A DNA stretch of 64,000 nt from Neodiprion pinetum (taxonomy: Eukaryota; Arthropoda; Insecta; Hymenoptera; Diprionidae): positions 39,908,089 to 39,972,088 of the forward strand of contig NC_060232.1 in the NCBI RefSeq assembly GCF_021155775.2, given 5' to 3'. Made by a program: the position numbers and the translations under genes. Shown piece by piece: positions 12,026 to 22,398 of this stretch (positions are counted from its first letter, which is position 1; each line of letters begins with the position of its first letter). The notes beneath the pieces were generated by a model that was not told the origin of the DNA, made no database searches, and saw only the letters and a program-made list of their open reading frames with translations.

Positions 12026-13899
12026 ATGGATAGATGTACGAAAGAGGAATGTGCGTGGCAGGATAGAAAAGGCTCGAGAAGCGGACATCCGCGAAATAGA
12101 CGAAAAAGATCCGGTGGTTTCAAGGGAACAAATCGACACGATATCGAAACGAATCTAACGTTTGCGAGCACTTCGGCAGCAAAAATCTTGAAAAAGAGTC
12201 CAGAGTTTGAAGTCCGAATCGATCAAACGTTTAGCTACGTGATTTTGGAGTTCTTTTTGGTTTTCGGCGCTCTTCAGGAACTGTTGAAGTGCAAAAAGTG
12301 TAATAGCGACGTGAAGTTTTTTAAAAAATCGATTCGCGGATTGGGCTTTAAAATTTGTGTTCAGTGTTCGTGTCCAGATCCGGCCGAGATAGATTCTTGT
12401 CCTTTGATAAAAAATGCTTATGAAATCAATCGTCGTTTCTGCTTTGTCATGCGATTGGTCGGCATCGGCATAAATGGCATTAGAAATTTTATCGCCTTGA
12501 TGGATTTAACTGCAAACTTCAATAATAACACCTATTATGGAATCGTAAAAATCCTGCAGATTGCAGCGAAATCAATATACGAGGCCGTCGTGAAAAAAGC
12601 AGGTACCGAAGAGAAGGAAAAAACTTTGGAAGCAGAAAATCGGGGCGATATTCTGACGGTGTCCGGTGATGGATCGTGGTCGAAACGCGGTTTCACGTCG
12701 CGCATGGGTATCGTGTCCGTGATTGGAAAATATACCAACAAAGTTTTGGATGTTGCTGTCAAATCAAGCTTCTGCAAGGCTTGTGTATTCTGGAAAGGAC
12801 AAGAGGGAACAACCGAGTACGAGGCGTGGTCTGAGACGCATGAATCCGAATGCAACGTCAATCACGAAGGCAGCGCGGGAAAAATGGAAGTCGACGGTAT
12901 AATCGAAGTATTCAAGAGATCAGAAGAATTGCACAACGCGAAATACGGTTTCTATATAGGAGACGGCGATACAAAAACATTCAAGATGTTATTAGAAGCC
13001 AAGCCGTACGGTGACGATTTGACGGTAAAAAAAAAGGAATGCGTTTTGCACGTGAAAAAGCGAGTATATAAAAGGGGAAACGAAGCAAGAAAAAGGTTAG
13101 TTCAACTAAAAAAGGCCAAAAATCAAATCGAAGACAAGGCAATGGAGAGTGAACCGAAAAAAAAGGATCTCGTTCGAGTTCTCCGAAAACTAAAAAAAAT
13201 CAAACAAAAAACACTGCTGTTGAACCGAAAAGAGCGCAATTGACGTTAAAATTATTGACAAATCTCTCGGAATATTATGGCTTGGCAGTTCGTCGAAATT
13301 CCAATTCCGTGGAAAATATGAGGAAAGCCATATGGGCTACATTTCATCACAAAAGCTCAACTGATGAAAATCCTCAGCATGAGTATTGCCCTCCGGGAGA
13401 AGATTCGTGGTGCGAATGGCGCAAGGCCGAGGCCACAGGAGAGGAGTACACCCATCCACCAGCACTCGACGAAGACGTACAACAAGTTTTAAAACCGATT
13501 TACGATGATCTAACAACGGAGGATCTCTTAGAACGATGTACGGGCGCGAACACTCAAAATAATAACGAGAGCTTCAATCACTGTGTGTGGCAACTAGCCC
13601 CAAAGCACGTATTCTGCGGCAAGCAGATAGTAGAAATCGCTACGCAGTGTGCTGTGTGCACCTTCAATGAAGGTTACGACCCAATTTTAAAAATTTTGGA
13701 GACGATGGGATGCACGATAGGGCCGAGCGCCGCAGATTTCGCCGCTAAATACAAGAATGCGCGCATCACCCAAGCAAACCGCCGGGCGTCCCTGGATAGC
13801 AAAGAGGCGAGGACAGCTCGTCGGATTGAACAATCCATTGAGCACGATCTTTTCGAAGAAGCAGAAGGGATATTGTATGGACCTGGCATCGCTGATTGA
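12026..13899 (+). pseudogene. Mutator-like transposase, frameshifted
   Basis: Two overlapping frames give one transposase. The first runs 12026-13243 (405 aa) and the second 13240-13899 (219 aa), offset by one frame. Visible features are a Cys-rich N-terminal region (CKKCNSD, CVQCSCPD), a DGSWSKRGFTSRMG block with catalytic-type acidic residues, CKAC...H metal-binding residues, GDGDTKTF, and in the second frame FHHKSSTDENPQH, PPGEDSWC and NNNESFNHCVW. These are hallmarks of the Mutator-like transposase domain found in many arthropod and cnidarian elements. The frame change falls near A-rich runs at about 13195-13220, so an indel has probably inactivated it, unless programmed frameshifting or an assembly error applies. 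The ATG follows shortly after the nested MITE. Confidence 0.8.
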
Positions 13900-14056
13900 C
13901 CGTAAGTAAACGATTTACCTAAAATTTCCTCACTTGAAACTTTGAACGCGTTTTTCTCGAAACAGCATTTTTCAAAACGGTGGCCAACTTGGAGGGCAGA
14001 GTTTTAAAGCTATCGAGTTGAATTTTTTACACAATATTCTTAACGTCATTGTTTAT

Positions 14057-14206
14057 CGTGCTATGGAAGCTTTTTTTTTTTTTTTGACATCTTCCTATTT
14101 TTTTGTAAAAAAAACTGCCAAAAAAAAATGCTAAAATCGATACTTTTTGTTCAAACCGGCGCCATTTTTGCAAAAAAAAAAAAAAAGAAAAAAGCTTCCA
14201 TAGCAC
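14057..14206. repeat. Foldback inside the transposon
   Basis: CGTGCTATGGAAGC followed by a T run at 14057 is repeated as its complement at 14193-14206 after an A run. The stem would be about 30 bp, around a loop of about 90 nt. Confidence 0.8.
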
Positions 14207-14671
14207 GAAAGCCAATTATATACCGATCAATAATCTTTTTGTGTTTTTTGTCTCAGATCAAAATTGTGACCCCCAATGTGGCCACCACATCCAAGTGCAT
14301 TTTCTGCAACAATTGTTTCATCATTTTTATAGATACTAATTAATAAATAAATCGATCTTTAAAAAATTGTTTTGTATTCTTCAATACCCAATTAATATAC
14401 AAAAAAAAAACCAGACCGATTAGATTATTTTTTCTTTAAAAAAAAAAATCGCGAAAAACAGCGATTTTTCGGGCTGTCACACTGGAAAGCCCCCTTAAGC
14501 TTACAGTTGCGCTTTTTTCTACCACATTTCATAGCAGTCGCACATGTTGTTCGCACAAAATCTATTACGTATAAGGCAATAGCCTTTTCAAACTTTTACA
14601 ATTGATAATGTTTATTTTTTTCTTTTCTTTAATTTCAAATCTTCAAAAACTAACAGTTATAATGTATTAGG

Positions 14672-16690
14672 ATGGAACGTTTCACTATGGCATCAATCTT
14701 ACTCCTCGCGCTAATTACGATTCTGCAAGTATATGCGCAAAGTAAGTACAGATACAGTTTATACTTGTTTTACGATACTAATGATTGTTTTAGAAGAGGA
14801 CGAAATTGAAAATGCAACCTTGTCATTCGTTCTTATTCCATGTATTCCATAGTCAAGAAACGCCGAATAATCATTTATATATTTTTTCACAGAGTGGAAC
14901 ACATAATGGAACTTAATTAATGATTTAAATGTCAAAGTGTCATGCATGCTTGCAGCTACTATTATGCGAGTCATTTATCTTCTACGTAACTATAGTTCTC
15001 GGTTTTTTTAAAATCAGAATTTAACACATGGCAGAGACCAAAGCGCCATCCACTGATACAAGTTGATAACGTATAGGCGATAGAGTTGTTTGCTGTACTT
15101 CTTGACCCCGAGTGAATACATCTATTTGCAGTACAGTATCCACCAAAAATAACGAAGCAACCGCCAACAGATGAACAGTTCTTTCAAGCCGCTGAACCAA
15201 TGGTAAAAGGCAGAGAGTTTATCCTAGAATGTGAGGCTGAAGGCAACCCTGCACCCACGTGAGTTAAAAATATACGTACATTAAGGATAGAGAAACACTT
15301 CCACAAAAAACTTTCCATCAATTGGGTAAAACCATCCTTAGATTTTATAAAACTGGGTAATGTTATTTGTTTTCTAAAATGAGCATGTTTCTGCGACTAG
15401 AGTAAAAAGATGTCTTACACTTGTAAGGAACCATAATAAACCACCCTACTAAAAAACACCCTTTTTAAGTGTCACTTGGCATAATATGAATGACACATCT
15501 TGTAACGGAAGAAAATAGTTGAGTCAACGTTATGCCAATCAAACTGTAGGTATCATTGGAAGAAGAACGGAAAACATTTTGAGTGGCAAAAGTACCCGAT
15601 TCATATCTCGCAGCGGCCTGGTAAAGGAACATTGGTGATATCGAGACCGCGAGACGAAGACGTAGGTCAATATCAATGCATAGCGGAAAACGCGTTGGGA
15701 ACAGCAATATCGAATTCGGTATTCGTGCGGAAAGCGGAGCTCAACTATCCGAAGGACGTCCAATCGGTCATAGTGACTGCAAACGAGGGAGACCCATTCA
15801 AACTGACTTGCCAGTCTCCGACAGGAACACCCAAGCCGCTGATATACTGGCTGAAACAGTATCCAAACGGAGGCATAGCCTTGATCAATGACTCCAGAAC
15901 GACTCCAGATCCTGACGGAAATCTTTGGTTCACTAACGTGACTACAAACGACGCTTCAGACAAAGTTTCTTACGTTTGTGCAGTCAGTTTGGAGTTCTGG
16001 GCCGAGTACAAGTTGGGTCCGCTAGTCTCACTGAATGTTCAGCGGACCAGGTTGCCAGCAAACAATAACACACGGGAGCCGGTCCAGCAGTATGTTACCA
16101 GAAAGAACGAGGTTGCTTTACGAGGCAGAACGGTCAAATTGTACTGCATTTTTGGTGGGACGCCTGTACCGCAGATAGTATGGAAGAAAAACGGTGAAAC
16201 ATTGGAAACCAGCGAACGTATGACGCTGAGAAGTCACGGAAAATCGTTGTTGATAAGGCATATTGTATTTGAGGATGAGGGAACGTACACTTGCGACGTA
16301 TCGAACGGAGTTGGCGATCCAAAGTCGTACTCGATCAACCTCCAAATCCAATCTCTTCCTTACTTCACTGTTGAACCAGAAATCATTACTGCAAGGGATA
16401 ACGAAAGCGTGGAGTTTAGATGTGACGCTGGTGGTGTTCCTCGACCAAAAATCAGGTGGATCCATAACGGGAAGCCTCTTCAGGAGTCGACGTATAATCC
16501 GAGGAGGAAAGTATCTGCGAATTCGATTGTCATTGAGAACTTGGTCAGGAATGACACTGGGAACTATGGATGTAACGCTACGAACTCTCTGGGGTATGTT
16601 TACAAGGACGTTTCTGTTAACGTCTTGGCTTTAGCACCAGAAATCATGCAGCCGTCGACCACTGCAAAAGAATCAAGCGAGCATCTTTGA
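14672..16690 (+). CDS. Gene B: hemolin-like secreted four-Ig protein (neuroglian Ig1-4)
   Basis: Predicted 445-aa secreted protein. Exons: 14672-14741 (signal peptide, core MASILLLALITILQV), 15132-15258 and 15550-16690. Joins are in frame with GT-AG sites, and the last exon is long (1141 nt). It has four C2/I-type Ig domains, each with its Cys pair and Trp. Landmarks are ITKQPPTDEQ at the start of Ig1, RPRDEDVGQYQC, SRTTPDPDGNLWFTNVT in Ig2, GKSLLIRH and DVSNGVGDP in Ig3, and NDTGNYGCNATNSLGYVYKD in Ig4. These match Neuroglian Ig1-4 closely. The frame continues into the first residues of Ig5 (APEIMQPST), then diverges and stops, so Ig5 onward, membrane helix and tail are lost. Several N-glycosylation sequons are present (NDS, NVT, NES, NDT). 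Length and layout equal those of lepidopteran hemolin. Soluble recognition or adhesion-modulating roles are inferred, not shown. Confidence 0.85.
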
Positions 16691-18336
16691 CTATTAATAT
16701 GCTTATAATTTTCTGATCGTTGACGTAGAACGGAATTGACCAACGTTGAGACAAGAAGAAGGTTATTAAAATAGGCATTTTCTATATGATCGTAAACATT
16801 TTTTCCAATTAAATGACCATGCAGTGTAAATTTTAAACATTAACTTTGCCCTTGAACTCGTGCGCAACTTACGATTAAACAATAACACCCAGCACTTGTC
16901 GAACTTCACATATCACCTGAAACCTACTTTTTTTTAACACCTTTGAAACTTTTAACGAAGTACTTATATATTTTTGCTAATAATTAACAAATGTACGAAG
17001 CAGAAATATCATGACTGAATTTAATCGAGGTAGAACTTTACTCTTCCAGCACCGCTCGGCTTAAATAATATAGAAAGATTTCTTTGAATCCAGCAAATAT
17101 TTTTCGCAGTGTACGGTTTCTCTTAACGACACTATAGATCGATACAGGCAGTTACAGTACATGGAAAAGTAATTGTGGTACCGGTATAATTAGGCAAACA
17201 CTTATCCTTAGAGTCTCAATAACTGCACCTCTTACCCTATAATGACGATTTCCGGCTACCAAATAAACGACGCATCATTGAATGAGTGAGATTGGAGTCG
17301 TAATTAGGGGTCCAGTGGGGGGGATTTTTGCACGACGCACATACCGTAGATGCTAACATCACGGACAGAGTGACGCCTGGCTTGTCCTGAGCTTGATCGT
17401 CGTTTCGCAAGAGCAAGGTACCAATTTCGCCTGCAATTGATTAGAAAGCAGGTGACTTCTCCACTCGATAGATTCGTTTCGTGGTCTTGTTATTGCGAGT
17501 TGATTTAGCAAATTTGAGATCCGGGCGGATTTGAGGTAAGCATTTGTTCGATACTCTCTACATAACAATCCAAAGCTCCGGTACATTTCAATGCATTGTG
17601 TTATTTAGTGACGACGAAAGATTCCTAACTAAATTCAAGTTCATAGCCTCGATGTGCTTAACATTGATTAATTATATCAGCTTTAGAATTGTTAAAGAAA
17701 TTCACTGCATCGTCAATACTAACAATAAATCGCCATAATTTCACTACGTACTTTGACTAATACCAGTCATCCTTATATAGACGTAACCCATTTTGTTGTC
17801 AAAGTTATGATGTTCGTGAGATCCTTCATTTTTGGTCGTTCACGATCAAACAACTAGAAAAGTACATCATAAACATAAAGTTTAATTTCAAAATATGCAA
17901 TTATGTGATAAAAACGTACATTAAATTTTTAATTTATGCACTCGTATCCCATTCAATAATTGGCACGTTTCTCGGTGACTTACCAGAGTTTGGAAACTAA
18001 TTAAATGCATCAATTTTTTACTCGTAGCCTAATGGCTCAATTAATTAGAACTTATTGATATCGATTTCAACCAGCACCTACGATTAGATTACGTTTAGAA
18101 CAGCACTGGCCAAGAATATCGAGAATCTCTTTTTTTTCGATTAAGAAATAAATTTGAGTTTGGTAAAAGTTGGTTTTTGAGTGGATTTCTTTTCTTTAGC
18201 CTCCATACCTATCAAATACCAGTTAATAAAACCCCAACTTATTCAATCCTAGGGAGTTGACAAAGTTCCAACTTTGTGCATTCGTCAATGTTTTCAGCAT
18301 TCCATTTCCAGATACAACCAATCGTACACCAGGATA
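16691..18336. other. Intergenic region between genes B and C
   Basis: No coding exon recognised. A likely non-coding exon end for gene C is at 17535 (TTTGAG|gtaagcatttgttc), matching the one before gene A. A segment at about 18217-18250 (CCAGTTAATaaaaC..CAACTTATTCAAT) resembles 21302-21335 upstream of relic D, so the duplications include 5' sequence. Confidence 0.5.
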
Positions 18337-20413
18337 ATGCAGTTCAATATGGACTCAGCCGTACCTCTCGCATTGGCGATTCTGCAAGTATCTGTGTTGA
18401 GTATGTCCTTCTGAAAACTTGGAAACTACTTTCCTACACAGAGAATCATTCAGAGACAAAATTGATATGGAACTATTATGTATGCTTGCTTGACCGCGCT
18501 TATTGCCAGTTAATTCATTTGACTTTAACTCGTCGTCAACCTTAGCCTTAGCTCGTTGTTTTACTTTGTTATATTCAAAGATTAAGTTTATGTCGACTTC
18601 ACGGCTCCAGAACCAGAAATTACACACCCGCCAAGCAATCAGACGACCGTCGTTGGGAAAACCGTCAGGTTTACCTGCCGCTATTTGGGTGGTTACAAAC
18701 CTCGACTCGAATGGCGCATAGGGAGTTGGCCATTACGTGGACACAAATACAGAACCCTTGAATCCGGGGACCTCGTAATTAGCTATGTCAACCGTCGCGA
18801 TGCCGATCCCTACACCTGTCATGTATTCAACAGATTTAGCCATGTTGTAGCCTCTGCTAACCTCGTTGTGAAAAATCACACTACCATCATTGAAAAACCT
18901 AAAAACTACGAAAGCGCTGTCGGTTCTACAGCAAAGTTCAGGTGCGTTACTGTATTAGTAAAAAAAAAAAACAAACAAGTAGTCCTCAACTTTCTCCAAA
19001 CAGTTCAGAAGCTTTCATTCCGTCAAAAGATTTGAAAATCGTCGTTTAGGTTTAATTATTGCTTACAAAACCGGTCTTCATTTTTCAGTACACGAGTAAT
19101 TGAAATCTCTGTTTTAGGTGTATCGCTGTGTCAGATTCAAGTTTGAAAGTGTCAATTGACTGGCTGAGGAATGGAAAGCAGATAGATTTTGATATGGAGT
19201 CAAGGGTCATCAAGAGCATCGATAATTCCTTGACTGTTACAGAGATTAGGGAATCAGATTTAGGAACATACACTTGCGTGGCTAGCACAGAGTTGGACGA
19301 AACAAAGGCTGGAGCTACATTGATGTTTCAAAATGTGTCAAAGCCTCCTCGCCTGGAAGTGGTAAATTGCAGAAGAAACGAAGCCGATATCCATTGGGTC
19401 CCTGCAATGGGTAACAACGGAGTTGCCGATATCTTGGGATACACCATACAATTTAAAACTAGCTTCACTCCTGAAAGGTGGCAAATTGCGCGGGAGAATG
19501 TTTCAGCCACGGCACAAATCTACACCGTGCCTCTATCGCCCTGGGCCAATTACACGTTTCAGGTTGTTGCGTGGAACGAGATCGGTACGGCATTTGGTCA
19601 ATTCTACCGTTGTTAGTGTCAAGCATCGGATGAGTTCTATCGTAATCGATTCAAAACGTTGTACAGGAAAGTCGTTACCATCGTTACCCAGCAAGGCTTG
19701 CACAACTCCGCCAGACGTGCCTTACAAAAATCCAGACGATGTCAGAGGCACGGTAACCAAGGAACAGAAACTTGTGATTCGATGGACCATAATGCCCGAG
19801 ATAGAGCATAATGGGCCAGGATTCAAGTACCAAGTGTACTTTAAGCTAGACACACCCGGCATGAATTGGACAAGACTGGGTAACGTTTGAAATGACTTTA
19901 TTTTAATTATGCATTTAAGGATGTATTGGCTATACATTCTCAATCACAAGTTGGTCTCGTCGACAACATTGAATGCTTTGTCATAAGATAAAAATCGGAA
20001 AAAATAAATCACAATAAAGACGATGAGATAATTAAATTTTAAATTTTGAAAAATTGAGGACAAATTGTGAATCTTGGACGCGTGTTCGTATAAACGTTGT
20101 AGGTACGTTATAATCAACAATTTTCTGGGGCCTCAAGCGAATAGTTTCGTAAATACAGTCTTTACAAATTTTCGAAAACGGAAATTTCAGAATAACGAAA
20201 AAATTCTTTAAAAATTCATGGGTATTTTACCCAATCCTCACCGAATGATCGATTCTAGCTGTACACATCTGGACAATAGAAGAGATTCGAATAACGGTTC
20301 AGCCAGTCGACCAGCGATATAAGGTCAAAGTTGCTGCCATGAATTACCTGGGAGAGTCCAGAGCAACGCCTACTGAAGTCGTAGTCGACTCTGCAGGTGA
20401 CAACGGTAACTAA
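18337..20413 (+). CDS. Gene C: secreted neuroglian-like protein, Ig5-Ig6-FN1-2
   Basis: Predicted 409-aa paralogue of gene A. Exons: 18337-18400 (signal peptide, core VPLALAILQVSVL), 18611-18941, 19118-19584, 19667-19879 and 20259-20413, all in phase. Exon 2 has exactly the same length as in gene A (331 nt), and exon 3 is two codons longer. Ig5 keeps its Cys pair and Trp, although the usual DAGxYxC motif has become DADPYTC. FN2 is interrupted by an intron (19880-20258) that gene A lacks. The frame stops just after FN2 because the position used as a donor in gene A (G|gtaat) is read through here as GGT AAC TAA. FN3-5, membrane helix and tail are absent. The reading frame is intact, but divergence from gene A is strong. 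It could be a functional soluble paralogue or an early pseudogene. Confidence 0.75.
19880..20258 (+). other. Intron in FN2 of gene C, absent from gene A
   Basis: 379-nt insertion between coding halves of FN2 (donor TGG|gtaacg, acceptor gattctag|CTG). No transposon ends were recognised in it. Confidence 0.6.
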
Positions 20414-21412
20414 TTATTGGTTTACGCTGCGATTCGCGCAAATGTGATCAACCTTAAGTGATTACAGGGATCGTACGCCTTTTGTAATCTGATATTCCCC
20501 GAATTCTCGAGGTATTCCAGCCTGAAAATAAAACTTTTCTAGTAACCTTTCACAAAATATTCACCTGATTGTTGACAATTTTTTTTACACACTAATACTA
20601 ATACATTCAATATTATCTAGTAACTAACTTTTACCGTCTGACTATTAATTTACAAACAACAGCCTCCGATTTTCTGTAAAGAAGAACAAAAAATAAATAA
20701 AATTTATTTCTTCCATAGACTAAAAATTTCAATCTTATTTTCCCCAACTTTTACATCGTATCAAAAATTGCAACAACAATGAAAAAACTGTTATTTTTCG
20801 ACTCTAGAATTGTTATAGAAATGCAGTAAACAGCCGATGCTTAATCGCTACAATTTCACTACGTAGCTTTACTAAAACGAAGATCCCCCGTTTTTTGTGA
20901 AATACGCTCGTTTGTAATCCCTAACAAACAGGAGCGTGTACTACGAAAATAAATAAAGAATTTTTAATATCGATCACGTGTGCGTTGATCGTGAGAACAT
21001 AAATACAATGAAAATAAATATATCCATTCGTAAGCCATTAAATAATTTGCAAGTTTCTATGAGTGAACTACGAGGATTAATTGAAACCAACTTGTGCATT
21101 CGTTTTTAGCGGTATAGCTTGATTCCAATCATTCAAAGTGACTCACGTCAATTGGAATTAGTACTAATTGAATTACATGAACGGTATCACTTCTCGTCGT
21201 CGAGATGCTCGTGTTACAAAGATCATATTTCACCGACCGATAGGTTTCAGTCTTATATAGAAGCCGGTAGTTAAGTTAATTTTTCTCGTCCACCAGATTC
21301 AGTGCCAGTTAATTAAACTACAAGTTATTCAATATCAATATCTTACCACTGCTAGGTTTTCTATTTTTGCCAATCTAATTTCCTGACACTATGACAATCA
21401 TGAACTAAGACG
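20414..21412. other. Spacer between gene C and relic D
   Basis: AT-rich, no coding exon seen. It presumably includes the 3' UTR of gene C and former promoter sequence of relic D; a TATA-like string (cttatatag) lies at about 21252. Confidence 0.5.
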
Positions 21413-21790
21413 ATGCGGTTCATAGTGGCCTCAGTCACACCCCTCGTACCGATAATTCTACAAGTATTTGGGTCAAGTATGTCTTTCTGACAGGCGTTAA
21501 AAATTTGATTACGTAGCGAATCGATCATAGAAAATTATCAAAGTATGTTACACTGCAACTACTTTGAGGTCATTCATTTATCCGCTATGAGTACATTTTC
21601 TTAGTTTTTTTTTGTTTTACTGAAAGTCTGAGTTTATGAAGACTTTCTGGCTTCAGTGCCAGAAATTATACACCCACGAACCAATTAGATGAACGCTGAT
21701 GAGAAAAGAGGCAGATAAAAGCACCCTGGAATGCGGAAATCTCCGAATCGAGAGTCGTATAATTTTCAAGTTCAATTCAACGCTGGCATA
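21413..21790 (+). pseudogene. Relic D: decayed fourth neuroglian-like copy
   Basis: A signal-peptide exon is intact at 21413-21476 (MRFIVASVTPLVPIILQV, then a gtatgt donor), with the same length and phase as in gene C. The expected Ig5 exon starts after ttcag at about 21657 (MPEIIHPRTN), then hits a stop within about ten codons. Further on, ACCCTGGAATGCGGAAATCT (21724-21743) still resembles the TLE(T/S)GDL segment of Ig5 in genes A and C, after a deletion. Nothing recognisable of Ig6 or FN domains follows. This is a dead copy, or at most a tiny secreted peptide. Confidence 0.7.
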
Positions 21791-22398
21791 AAATCCAAAT
21801 AATTACAATCTCATCGACAGTCTATTTTCCATAATTTTTCTGTTTTTTTAAGCCCGCCGTGTTTTGTTATTATAGCAATTAATATTCTGCTTATTCCTGC
21901 GATTAAAGACCAGTTAATTACGGATGATCCAGTCCAGAGATATCTTGTTCACCGCAAGACGCCTTTTTTAGAGGTGCTCTCGGAGATCGGCTATAACAGC
22001 TTTAAAAATCATTATTTATAAAAATAAAAAATATCAGAATAAGGTTCAACGTTACCCCAATGTGTATATAAATTTTCACCTTAATAAATTGAAATGTCTC
22101 TTCACGAGCAATCCTTGAAAAACCGCTTTTTTCCACCTCCTGATTTCGTATAATCCATTAAGCGCGAGTTCAGGAAGTAGCTCATGAGCTTGAATTCCCA
22201 TGACAACAATACGAAAAGCTTATCGGCAATTCACGCGGCATCGTTGCGTATAAAGATAAAAAAAACTCCGATATCAGGTTCCACTTGTTTCAACAGCTTT
22301 CGCTTCCGTATACCTGGTATAACGGTGACCGTTCAGTGGCGTTATTTTCGCCGTCCGCAAGCGCGTCAAATATCTCTAAAAATCGGAACACTCGAGAA

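Larger units (their letters stand above)
11150..14494 (+). mobile_element. TTAA-flanked DNA transposon with Mutator-like transposase (Kolobok-like?)
   Basis: A 3.35-kb element bounded by TTAA on both sides (11146-11149 and 14495-14498). Terminal inverted repeats are 18 bp with one mismatch: GGGAGCTTTCCAGTGTGA on the left, GGGGGCTTTCCAGTGTGA on the right (complement). It encodes a transposase, carries a nested 616-bp MITE near its 5' end, and has a long foldback at 14057-14206. TTAA duplication with this transposase type suggests the Kolobok superfamily, but that assignment is from memory of family traits. The insertion would lie in the first intron of gene B if the proposed 5' exon at about 11024 is real. 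Confidence 0.85.

Noticed and set aside
12026..13899. Two separate adjacent transposon genes
   Set aside because: The second frame begins with residues that continue the same transposase family alignment; one gene with a frame break is the simpler reading.
17770..17785. TATA box for gene C (cttatataga)
   Set aside because: A similar string precedes relic D, but here it lies downstream of the proposed non-coding exon end at 17535, so the two ideas conflict; not called as a feature.
22204..22398. N-terminal extension of the TSNAXIP1 homologue
   Set aside because: The frame is open but contains no ATG before 22399; whether a spliced 5' exon joins here cannot be decided from sequence alone.
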